Part shown: positions 54,178-64,000 of the stretch, piece by piece | Position numbering within the stretch: the stretch's first letter is position 1 | How the letters are laid out: each line of letters opens with the position of its first letter | Source: Tenrec ecaudatus | Taxonomy: Eukaryota; Chordata; Mammalia; Afrosoricida; Tenrecidae | NCBI RefSeq assembly: GCF_050624435.1 | Contig: NC_134546.1 | Span: forward strand, 12,423,001-12,487,000 | Direction: 5' to 3' | Length of the DNA: 64,000 bases | Position numbers and translations under genes: made by a program | Notes under the pieces: model-generated | Databases searched by the model: none | What the model was told of the DNA's origin: nothing | The model's input: the letters and a program-made list of their open reading frames with translations, nothing else

Positions 54178-54790
54178 GTTCATTCTGGGTTACACCTCAC
54201 CACAAAGAAAGCAAAGATCCTCACAACTGGACCAATAAGTAATATTATGATAACCCAAAAAAAGAGATTGTAGTTGGCAAGAATTTAATTTGATTTACAA
54301 TCAACAGTCATGGAAGAAGTAGTTAAGAAATCAAAGGATGTATTACACTGGGAAAATCTGCTGCAACAGATTTAAAGAACAAAGGGGTCAGTTTGTGGCC
54401 TAAGGAGGGCCTGACCCAGGCATGGTCTTTTCTCCCCACCCCCCACCCCAAACCCCACCTGGCATGGTGTTTTCCAGTGCTTCATGGGCATACAAAATCT
54501 GGACAATGAATAAGGAAGACTCAAGGAAAATTGATGCCTTTTCAGTATGGTGCTGGTGAAGGTTACTCAATATACCGTGGGCTGTGTCTAGAATGACTGA
54601 ATCTGTCTTGGAAGAAGCTCAACAAACATGCTCTTTTGAACTGAGGATAACGAGACATCATCTCATGTGCTTTGGGCATGTTTCAGGAAGAACCAGTCGT
54701 GGAGAAGGACATGCTTGGGACATGCTTGGCAAAAGAGGAGTTCCCAGACGAATAGCGTATGAGACCACTACTCTAAGGATAAACACCAAG
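54178..54790 (+). pseudogene. RTE/BovB copy C, 3' end
   Basis: 'gcaaagatcctcacaactgg', 'accaataagtaatattatga', 'gatgtattacactgggaaaa', 'ggacaatgaataaggaagac', 'ctgtcttggaagaagctcaa' and 'ctttgggcatgtttcaggaa'. It begins at the region just after the RT, directly behind the end of copy B. Confidence 0.8.
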
Positions 54791-56369
54791 ACAACGACAC
54801 GCGTTTGTCATCAGATCAAGTAATCTTTCGATTGGGCTCCCAAGCAAGGTGGCGGTGTGCCTGTCTAATGCTTACGCTCCATCCATCACTCCCATCTTTG
54901 TACATCTTCAAAATATGCTCCATCCATCACTCCCGTCTTTGTACATCTTCAAAACCACTTCTTGAGAGGAGGCCTTCCCTCGGCTGAGGTCAATATTTCA
55001 TTCAGTGGGAGAGAGAGTTCAAGTAGCTCCTGCTGTCGAGCATTGTCCCACAGCCACCCTAAACGTCTTCATTGGTGTTCAATGAATTTCAAGAGCCATT
55101 CCGGACCAGAGGAGGGGGACATAGCTGTTTCTGAGAAGGTAATTTCACTTTTGTTTGTTGTTAAGCCCAGAGGGGCAGTGTGCCCTTGGGGAAAAATACA
55201 CTTCCCATTGCTTACAGACCCCCAGCGGAAGAACCCACCTGGTGTTACCTTTCTAGTCATGCATTTTTGACCGAGTTTCTACTGAGCCCTGGGTGACCAG
55301 GCCACATGCTATAGGATAGTCAGATTGTCGGATTTGCCTTTTCGAGGCATACAGCCTTCTCCCCCGCCCCTTTTCATGTGAGTTTATTTAAACATTATTA
55401 AAGTATTTGGGTGAAATTGGGCCTTGTTTGGTTATTAAAGGACCTGGAAAGGCTATTTTAAAAATTAAGAAACGAAAAAAAGGGAGGGGGAGAAAAAAAA
55501 TTAAGAAGCAAAGTCTCAGCTTACCCATGACACAGATGCAGTGTTTCCTTTTCTCATGTTGTGTTCGAAGCACCCAGTATTTTTCATATAACACATAAGC
55601 TAGGAGGACAAGATTGCATTTGAGGTGGAATGTATTGTACTTTGATAACTTGTTGAAATATCCTTATCCCAATGTAAGAGCTGGAAGAAAGAGCCTTTTT
55701 TAAGTATACACTGTGTAACTCTTATTTCCTGCGATCAGTCACACCAGAAAGATCCGAGTTGAAAACCTCCTGAAATGATCTGAACTTTACCTTAAACACA
55801 CCTGTTGCGGCTAAAAGGAACTAAAAATATTCCTTTGAATTTAAGACTGTAATGTCCTCGTGTGAGAAAACGCAGGTGACTGCTATCCCAAGGTTGTGAA
55901 TTTGGAAAGCATTGGGCTGTGGTTCACATTGCTTGCTTTTGAGGTTGGACAATCATTCTCGATCATTATCATACCCTCTTTGCTTTTAATGACATGTCTT
56001 AATCCTGAAGACATAGTTTGGCCTGAAAAAGCATGGTTGTAATTTTGCCTTGTGCTCAACCCTCATTGTTTTCTTTAAAAATATCAGTCACATAAAATTT
56101 TAATGGGTAAAAGTGGACATTCTATATATTTTAATCTATCTATTTTGTCCTTTTCCCAGCAGTACTTTAATTTCTATGCCTCTTGCTACATCAATGATAT
56201 CATTATTAGAATTAATAAGAAATATCTCATGGAGGTTATTTATATTATTTCTCAAGAAACTGACAATGCTGACCCTAATGTTGACCAGAGATATACATAC
56301 ACTGTAGACATATGAATGGTGTTGAGATCTCACTGAACCGTAAGCCTTAATCTAAAATCAATTAGTTCT
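54791..56369. other. Unassigned DNA with a 41-bp period duplication
   Basis: A 38-bp unit beginning 'gctccatccatcactccc' occurs at 54876-54913 and 54917-54954, differing by one base. Two overlapping plus frames and an antisense frame at 56103-56333 are shadows of one another. No repeat family otherwise. Confidence 0.5.
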
Positions 56370-56600
56370 CATGATGTGGCCCTTCTCGAATTTTGCACTC
56401 ATGAAGTGACCACTGAAGATAGCGATGCTGTAGAAAAAAATGGTGAAGAAATCTGGTAGATGATGCCCAGCTATGCAGACAAGTAATGCCTCTGGTTTTA
56501 AAGACTTGACTTAAAACAAGCAACCATCTAAGTGAGGTGTCAGCCAAGTCCACACAGAAGAAACACACTAGCCAATGGGATCAAAGGATTATAGATCATA
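56370..56600 (+). mobile_element. L1 3' UTR, older copy, sense
   Basis: Matches the central part of the 12956-14472 element: 'tggtgaagaaatctggtaga' and 'tgatgcccagctatgcagac' correspond to 'agtgaagaaagctgatggtgcccagctatc'. It continues through 'catctaagtgaggtgtcagc' to 'agaagaaacacactagccaa'. More diverged than the next feature. Confidence 0.6.
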
Positions 56601-56615
56601 AAATCTACCATTGGG

Positions 56616-57111
56616 CTCCCCCCAACTACCATGATCCGAATTCTACCTTGCAGGGCTGAATAGGGCAGAGGTTGTACACTGGTGCATATGGGGGCTAGAG
56701 GCATAGGGAATCCAGGGTGGATGATACCTTCAGGATCAAAGGTGTGAGGGGCGATGCTGGGAGAGTGGAGGGTGAGTGGGTTGGAAAGGGGGAACTGATT
56801 ACAAGGATTCACATGTGACCTCCTCCCTGGGAGATGGATGGCAGAGAAGGGGGGGAAGGGAGACTCCGGATAGGGCAAGATATGACAAAATAACAATGTA
56901 TAAATTACCAAAGGCACATGAGGGAGGGGGCAGTGGGGAGGGAGGGAAAAAAAAAAGAGGACCTGATGCAAAGGACTTAAGTGGAGAGCAAATACTTTGA
57001 GAATGATTGGGGCAGGGAATGTGCAGATGTGCTTTATACAATTGATGTATGTATATGTATGGATTGTGATAAGAGTTGTATGAGCCCCTAATAAAATGTT
57101 TAAAAGAAAAA
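56616..57111 (+). mobile_element. L1 3' end, younger copy with target duplication
   Basis: 496 bases ending 'gttgtatgagcccctaataa', 'aatgtttaaaagaaaaaaa'. The 15-base repeats 'aaatctaccattggg' (56601-56615) and 'aaatctaccactggg' (57112-57126) flank it, with one mismatch. G-rich tracts at 56845-56860 and 56925-56945. Non-coding; the 107- and 143-codon antisense frames are shadows. Confidence 0.85.
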
Positions 57112-57126
57112 AAATCTACCACTGGG

Positions 57127-57579
57127 GTTGAGGGGGGAACTGTATTAGTGCTTCAAATCTGAGTACCTGGTTTGAAGGAGGTTTTAGAAGACAGTGGAAA
57201 CCCTAAATCCATTTATAGAGTAGATTAAACTTCCATTGAATTCCCCCATTCCTTTGACAAAGGATGTGAATGGTCTTGTTCTCAGAAACAGAGTGCCTTT
57301 GAAAATGGATTACTACAGATATAGTTGTATCAAAATTTAACATCGTACCATTCGCCTGCCCTTTTGACCTATTTTTAACTTGTACTCATTATTAATTTCT
57401 ACTTTCTTCTGGATTGAGGCGGTTGTTGTTGCTATTGGGAATGATTTTCCTTAGGGTCACAGCAGGGGAGGTTTGGTGGAAATGGGGAGCTCATTATAAT
57501 GGATACATGAATGAAAATAATATTCTAGAATTACTTATGGTGATGAATACATGACCCTTTTTAATATGTTTAAACCACT
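57127..57579. other. Unassigned DNA
   Basis: No repeat or coding signal recognised. Confidence 0.35.
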
Positions 57580-57750
57580 GGGGCACAAAAAGAGACAATA
57601 CCCTCAAATAGATGGACTGACTCAGTGGTAACAGTAACAGGTTCAAGAATAGCAAACCCTTTGCGGACAGGGGAATGCCCTGGCGGTGTTTCCTTCTGTT
57701 GTACACGGGATCACTATACACTGGGATGACTTGATGGCATTTCCAACATG
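57580..57750 (+). mobile_element. RTE/BovB 3' end, sense, decayed
   Basis: 'aaaaagagacaataccctca', 'aatagatggactgactcagt', 'gtttccttctgttgtacacg' and 'ggatcactatacactgggat' followed by 'gacttgatggca' match the BovB tail. Confidence 0.6.
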
Positions 57751-57967
57751 TAACATACAAAACTACAACATACAACTCGATGTCATGACAATAATAACAA
57801 CACATCTTTCCTTAAGAAGAAAAGACCTTTGGTGCAGAAACAAGTACAGACTGTTGATTTGAATTTTGAAATTTATATTCAGGGAGTCTTCAACTCATGT
57901 CAAATGTGTAACTTTGACAAGGGAGGTGAGGTCTTTTAAATTTTCAGGGAGGCTAGGAAGTAAATAT

Positions 57968-58125
57968 TCAGGAGCTCTGGCAGCGATGTCAGGTTAGCAC
58001 CGGACAGCTAATCTAAAGATTGTCGGATCAAACACGCCAGTCCCTCCACAGGAGAAGACAGGGCTTTCTGCTCCTCTCAGGGTTTATAGCCACAGAATCG
58101 ACTCCATGGCCGTGAATTTGGCTCA
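57968..58125 (+). mobile_element. AfroSINE copy, sense
   Basis: 'aggagctctggcagcgatgt', 'caggttagcaccggacagct', 'aatctaaagattgtcggatc', 'tttatagccacagaatcgac' and 'tccatggccgtgaatttggc'. The middle of the 3' half is deleted. Confidence 0.75.
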
Positions 58126-59544
58126 GAAAATGGGCCTTACTACCTTTCACAATTTCGTTGTGCTTGCTGAACAGTTTGAATGGGTGAACTTGACTCACTT
58201 TCCCCCCGATAATATTATTCACTTCCCTTAACCCTATCAAGCCTCCCTCTCAGGTCTCTCTCAGCATTTCTGAATCAAGTCAAAGGTCTCTTTGGCTCAA
58301 ATAATTTGTGGGGACTGTATTTTGCACAAAAGCCAGTAACATAACCCCTACTCAGGACAGCCCCAAATGTTGCCAACTTTTGCCATTGGCAAAAGTCTCC
58401 TGGGAGGCAAAACTGCTCCCAGCAGAGAATCATTGGTCTAATATTTCCCTTTTGGGGAAATTTTCTCATAGAGATTTTTGAGCCCTGTGATTATTCTCCT
58501 GATCAGCTGAGTAATGAGTTTCGGGCTCTCCTGGATGCCATTTTAAAGTCGGCACTCATGCAAAGACAGACACACGCACACTGCAGAGTTACTTAGAGAC
58601 TTTAGTTCTTTAGCTTGATCCACACCTGGCATCGTGTCATGGAAAAGATTATTCAAGCATCTTAAGGAAGGAGGCATTAGCTATTCCCAACAGCAATGTG
58701 CAGAGTGATATGGCTAAACACATGTCATATAATCAGATTTTTAAAACCCCACTCATCAATTGATGATGATAATATACTTGGGCATTGCCCATGTTGTTAA
58801 CCCGAGCAATCAAAATAAAGTAATTATACTAATTACAAGCCTCTCAAAACCCAGCTCAATGTCCTTGTGAATGCTAGGCAAGCTGTGTCCCCATCGGTTC
58901 GCAGGGCTCTGAGACCCATAAAGGTTTTAGTAGCTAGTCATGGCACAGGCAGTCACTCTATCAGGAAAAGGAGAATTAGAGGTGAGTCCGTGGGGATACT
59001 GATGATTCTTTCACTCAGGAATGGCCTTACATGCTGGAAAGAGGCGTGGATGGAGGGCTGGGCCCAATGATCTGGAACCAGAGATTTAAGGAGTGTCCGA
59101 GCCCAGCGAGCTGTAACTGCCTGGAGCATTCTGGCTAGCAGAGGCAGTCATCCACTCCAGCAGAATTGCTGAGCAGACATTAAAGGAAGACCCAGTAAAG
59201 GCACAGTTATGAGGGTCCTTCTCTATTGGGGACTGAAGTGATGGTAGGCAGATCTTCAAGGTGGCCACATTGTATGACCAAACGACTTGACCTAACAATC
59301 AAATTAAGTGAGTAAAATGGGGTACATCTGAGACTGGTCAAGATAAAGAGAAGCCTAGTTATTAAATCGGGGAAAAATATACCATCAGATGTGAACACTC
59401 AGACCTCAGAGCAATGAATAAAAAATGTGAGTCAGGGTCGAGAGCATTCTACTGGAGGATACATACAAATCTATCTGGTTTTCAAGATTTTCTGTGGCTT
59501 ATTTTCATATTGGAGTTTACCCCTGATGTGTTTTTTCATTGTGT
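58126..59544. other. Mostly single-copy DNA
   Basis: No repeat family recognised. The 58780-58880 part has 'gtaattatactaattacaag', a pair of TAATTA-like cores. No gene. Confidence 0.4.
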
Positions 59545-59832
59545 GTAGGCTTCTTGACTCTTTGTCATGGTTCTTTTTGGGTTTTCTTTGTTTTTTCAGC
59601 ACATGAAACCGGGGTTGAGGAGCCTATTGATACAACGAGTAGAATAAGGGTTCCTGGGAGGAGGTGGGAGGGCGTAGAGGGGAGCTGACATCAAGAAGCT
59701 CGAGAAGGAAGAAAATGTTTGGAAACTGATGTGGTAGCAGTTGTACAGTACTGCTTGATGTGATTCAGCTATGGAATGGTGTGATATTTGTATTAACTCT
59801 GAAGCAAATGGTTTTGGAAAACAAAACACATC
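59545..59832 (+). mobile_element. Possible third type of L1-like retroposon 3' end
   Basis: 'acatgaaaccggggttgagg', 'agcctattgatacaacgagt', 'agaataagggttcctgggag', 'gacatcaagaagctcgagaa' and 'gtacagtactgcttgatgtg' resemble a non-coding retroposon end I recall from afrotherian genomes. The purine-rich G/A middle part (59655-59685) is typical of L1 3' UTRs. Borders are approximate. Confidence 0.4.
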
Positions 59833-62151
59833 CATCTGAACCACGATTGCTTTTAAAAATCATGACACCCAATTGTTTGCAAGAATTACGTCCATTGTGT
59901 CCTTGACTTTCTTTCATATTCGGATCCAATGAAAGACATCATTCTTCCCAATTTTTCATCTTCACAATGGTGGGGGAAATTTTGGTTTATTAAATGAATA
60001 TGTTACCTCAATAGCCAAATAGTCTAAAATCATGTACATAAAGTACTTACTATTGGGCTATTACAGCAGTAGGAAAAATGACTTAAATGAATCCACATGG
60101 TAGCAGTAAATGATTGAATGGGGTGAAATACAATAAAACAAAGGGATAGAAATTTGGCAAAGCCACCAAAAGCCTAGAAAGGCCCATGTGATATAAAAAT
60201 AACCATGAGTCTGACAGACTAAACAGTAAACTTGCTAAGCTAATTATCATCTTCCATTGAGTGCCTTATGTGATGAAAAGTTGATGGGATTCATTGAAAA
60301 GTGCACACAGAAATTAACTCAGTACTCAAAACATTACAGAAATAGAAGAAAATTCAGGATTTGAAAAATGAAGATAAGTAATTCTAGGACAACCAAATAA
60401 AATGTTCTGGGGTTTGACAATGGCACCAATTAGCTCTCACTGAGTGTGTTCCTTCAATATGATGTGTGATTGAATTGTCGGCAAATGTTTGTCAAACTCC
60501 TAGTACTGCATGACTGCAGCATCGTACTTGTGAGTGAACCAAGTGGGGCCGATGAACCATTGACTTGTCAACCGACTGTCCCACTGAGCAGGAAGTTCCT
60601 GCAGCCATCCAAATAACAATTGAGTAGAGAGCAGCCGGCGCTCACTTGCAAAGAACCTAGTTCAAGAAACTCCTGATAGCACATTACAAAATTGCAAGAC
60701 ATTTCCTGCAAACATCATGTCAGCCAGACGGAAAGGTTGATTCATGGCATCTGGAAACAGCTGCCTTTTACAAAAAGACAATGAAATTTCAGGTGGTGTT
60801 AAATATAGCCTGCTAATATACTTACCTGCCACCCACAAATCATTGATAGACGTTTGGGGCTGAGAAGAGCTCCTCACATTGTCAGAAAAATCAAGCCATG
60901 ATGAGTAAATGCTGCTGGAATTTGGACAAGGACGTACCAACCAGATCTCTAAGAGGGTCAGTGGCCAGGAAGCCCATCCAAACCATCTGAGACTGATTGC
61001 ACTTCCTTCGAAATGGGTGGCGTTGGGGGGTCCCCTGGTCAATACAGTGCATTATTGAAATAGACAATGCAAGTCCCAACACTTTTCATTAGCAATGATT
61101 TACCCAACACAGGAAGATCTGTTGTCTAATAAGAAGTTGGTAGATAGAGGACATTTTGGTTGGGGGATTCTTAACACCCTCTGTCCCTGGGAGATCTTAT
61201 TTACAGTCTCATGTGACTTTGCTGGCAATGTTCAGAATCCAAATCAATTGGCTTCTCTTAGGCTGTCACGGGAGCAGAGACTGCTAGATGGCACCAAGGC
61301 CATGTCCTGACCATAGAGGTCAAATACAGCATCCAACCTACCTTCTGTGGCCATATCACTGTTTGCCAGTCAGAAGAATGTATCCTCCACTTCTAGGCTT
61401 GTCCCATAAAATCTTCCAAGCCCTTTCCCCTTCCAGCTTGTTCGGATGATATTGATTTCTGTGGTGACTTTGAAAGCCACATGTTGAAGATAAAAGGACC
61501 TGAATTGAAACTAAATAGGATGTCAGGATCCTAGGCCTCTAATTCACTCCTTGGAGCATAGTCATCCAACCAGGAATGTTCAATTGGACCATTGCATGAA
61601 TTTATTGTTTCAAGCCAGTGCAGTTTGGGGGCTTTGCTTGTTATATCAGCTAATGCTAACTTCAGTCATACGGCTGCCTAATGAAGATGTTGAGTGTTGA
61701 GGGAGCCCAATCAATAAGGCCTCTCTCCTCTATGCCTGAATTCAGAGCCAACAGAAGGATCAATGCGGGAGCCAGTCAGATGGAAACCAAATTGTTATAT
61801 GTAATACAATGAAAAGCTGGGATGGGGGACATACCAAAGTTATGTTTTTCAAAAATGGGCTTAATAATATATTCTGCTTCTCCTCACTGTAGACTAGATT
61901 CTAAGATTGCCATCCTAAGGAATATTAGCATTTCAAAGCAGATGCACTCACCTGGGGCTGAACACATTGCTCTGGTCCAAGGTGAGTAAAGGAAAAGGTC
62001 ACATCTTTGGGGTGTATAGTTCTCTCCTAATTTACCTGCATCTAAAGGAGGAGTATGCATCGATAGGGTACAAAGCCTATCTGCGAATTGTTTGTGCATA
62101 AAGGTGGTGGCTGAGACCACAAGAATATTGTTGCGGTGGATTTGTGGGCCA
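59833..62151. other. Mostly single-copy DNA
   Basis: 2.3 kb without recognisable repeats or simple repeats. The 126-codon antisense frame at 60662-61042 has no domain, is overlapped by another frame and has no splice context, so I do not call it a gene. The calm composition would suit conserved sequence, but nothing proves it. Confidence 0.4.
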
Positions 62152-62610
62152 GGGTCTCTAGAGAAACAAATCTAGTGACACTCATCTATGTACACGAAAG
62201 AGCTTTATATTAAGGAGCGTAAATGAAGAAGGCATCTCAACACAGTCCAACTCAAGTCCAGAAGTCCGATGCTAGACCATAAGTCCCACTTCAGACTCAC
62301 ATAGTCAACTGCAGGTGACACAGAAAGGAGAATTAGAAGCAGGAAGGTCACAGGCTGGTGGGTAAAGTCTCAGGGGTCTGAAGTCAGTGGAAACTTGGCA
62401 GGCCACCGACAGCTCTCAGGGTCTGCAGCAGAGTCCCAGAAAATAGGACGGCAAATGGGCAAGAGAGGGGAGGCAGGGGCTGCTCCCAATTTCTCTGGCT
62501 GATAAGAACACTCTATCCCCAAGGTGGCATTACCACACTGAGAGCGGATTGAGCCCTACGCTTTCATACCTCTTCCAATTAACATTAAATCATCTAACGA
62601 CCACAGTAGG
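62152..62610 (+). mobile_element. LTR-like repeat, copy 3, diverged
   Basis: Begins 'tgtgggccagggtctctaga' and ends 'catctaacgaccaca'. Blocks shared with copies 1 and 2 are 'gagaaacaaatctagtgaca', 'gaaagagctttatattaagg', 'tccagaagtccgatgctaga', 'ggaaggtcacaggctggtgg' and 'catctaacga'. The middle differs, so it is a related subfamily. No clean target duplication found. Confidence 0.5.
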
Positions 62611-64000
62611 TCCCTCCCTACCAGTCAGCGTAAGGAATGAAGAGTAAGTGTCCTCCCCCAACAGAAGCACGGACCTCATGGCTTTGAGGTGCTGTTTTGG
62701 GCAGACATTTCATATCTACAAATCACACATGGCTTAATGGGTACCATGCACATTCACATTGTCATCATGGCTTTCCTGTGGATATTGTATTTTTACACAG
62801 ATAAAGTGGGAGTTATGCCTTTTTTTTTTGCCAACTATACCTTCCCTGTAAGGTGTTTTTATAAGCATCCTATAGTGTTGTTTTTATGAGCAACATGTAA
62901 AAAATTAGCATAGAGTGCTTATGAAAACACCTTGAGGGGAGGGCTCAGCTGACAAAAACATATAGATATATTTAATGCATGTGTTATTTATGTAAAGATA
63001 AACAACCATCCATCCAACCTTGGCTTTTGTCTCCTGTCCCAGCATACATTGTTCCACTTGGGAAAGCCATTCCTTTCGTTGACTGGGCTATTGTGGGGAG
63101 GGATGTTTGTGGACCAGTGCGGAAGGGCACAAGCAAAAATTTGTGAGACCAGGTGAATTCACCTTCATGAATCAGAAAGTGGCATATCCAGTTCAGGATA
63201 GCCATGCAACCTGGATGCTGGTGGATTTTGTGATTGTGTTTTCCATCCTGTTTTTGATTGATTGGGACATAGAATCATCATTCCAATTGATCTGGAGCAA
63301 AGTGGCTATTAGTAAGGCCTTCAAAGTCAACATAGGTGATGACACGTGCCACCTCGTCCCATAAAAGAATGCAAATTTTAACACTCATTCACCCTTATTA
63401 GAGAGCCTGTCAGTTTATAAACCCTCTGGTTCTTTGTTTTGTTGCCAAGCGGAATGAGGCATTATTACAGCTTTCAGCTAGGGAAGTACCTTCAAATTAA
63501 AGGCTCTACTCCAAAGCAGAGAGAGTTTCAGGGAGACTTGCATGGCCTATTGTAATTCTGCACATGGACTGGGTTCATAAAGGAGAAAACTAAATAGCAC
63601 TAACTTTGGGTTTAAGAAGAGGCATCAGGACAAATATCATTTCATAAGCCATTTGCAGAGCATGAGTACCCTCAAGCAAGTTCTCTGCCAACTCAGATGC
63701 ACAGGGCTGGTAGCTGTGAAGCAGAATAAGAATCTGAGAGATGAACTGAAGTTGGAGTGGCCTATCCAAGAGTACATTTTCATCCAAAGGGTGAAAAGAC
63801 TATTTGTGATGGCTGGGTCCTGATCAGGAATTGGAAATCTTTTGAGTTCAAAAGGTGAATGGGAATATCATTTGGGATTCTAGCAATTCAGAAGAACTGA
63901 CTCAGAAAATTAAAAAACAAAAACACCCAAGCCCTGAATTCTGATTTGTGGGTTATTATTATTATTGATTAACTTACATATGCAAAGCTCTTTCCATTTG
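62611..64000. other. Unassigned DNA to the window end
   Basis: T9 run at 62821-62830. No repeat family or gene recognised. Confidence 0.4.

Noticed and set aside
56540..57122. Two long antisense frames (143 and 107 codons)
   Set aside because: Both lie on the reverse of the L1 3' end, whose purine-rich strand gives open, Pro/Ser-rich antisense frames.
60662..61042. 126-codon antisense open frame
   Set aside because: No recognisable domain, overlapped by another antisense frame; length is compatible with chance.
1..64000. Bacterial or viral genome content
   Set aside because: No dense long frames; MIR, L2, L1 and AfroSINE repeats throughout show mammalian nuclear DNA.

Overview
The window looks like gene-free mammalian nuclear DNA: either an intergenic stretch or the inside of a very large intron. 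All open frames are short, and none resembles a host protein. The readable coding matter is decayed transposable-element protein (RTE/BovB reverse transcriptase, L1 ORF2, mariner transposase). The repeats indicate an afrotherian mammal. There are about twenty tRNA-derived AfroSINE copies on both strands, many RTE/BovB fragments, and an L1 3'-end family ending in 'gagcccctaataaaa' plus poly-A. One short hAT element at 42.7 kb matches the non-autonomous SPIN ('Space Invader') type. Among afrotherians, SPIN has been described from the lesser hedgehog tenrec, so a tenrec is the best guess. All family names were assigned by eye from remembered consensus features; no database search was run.

Layout. 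0-4.8 kb holds ancient MLT1 and L2 remnants and AfroSINEs. 4.8-7.6 kb holds two BovB copies in opposite orientation, one split by a 1.1-kb L1 3' end. 7.6-12 kb holds L2, an MLT1-like remnant, an antisense L1 ORF2 fragment carrying an AfroSINE, and further AfroSINEs. 12.96-14.47 kb is a 1.5-kb poly-A retroposon with a 12-bp target duplication. 15.3-16.1 kb has an AfroSINE apparently split by a small retrocopy-like insert. 16.8-19.4 kb is an old, decayed sense L1 ORF2. 19.5-20.7 kb is a long BovB copy. 21-25 kb is mostly quiet, with MIR, AfroSINE and BovB ends.

25.8-26.7 kb is another afrotherian-type retroposon tail. 27.1-27.6 kb and 36.8-37.0 kb are repeat-free stretches rich in homeodomain-type TAATTA motifs and may be regulatory. 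28-39 kb mixes BovB tails, AfroSINEs, MIRs, two copies of a ~500-bp LTR-like repeat, and a tRNA-Gly-headed SINE with a BovB-like tail. 39.6-42.5 kb has two dead mariner-superfamily copies. 42.7 kb is the SPIN element. 43-50 kb is mostly unassigned, with a (TG)n tract and a possible second hAT family. 50.4-54.8 kb is a run of three BovB copies, the first interrupted by a 494-bp solo LTR with a 4-bp target duplication. 56.4-57.1 kb contains two L1 3' ends, the younger inserted beside the older. 57-64 kb is mostly single-copy, with a third LTR-like copy at 62.1 kb.

No operon, RNA gene, CRISPR array or novel protein system is visible. What the window does offer is stratigraphy: BovB, L1, AfroSINE, LTR and DNA transposons inserted into one another, several with readable target duplications that set the order of events. 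Repeat boundaries without a stated target duplication are good to about 10-40 bases.
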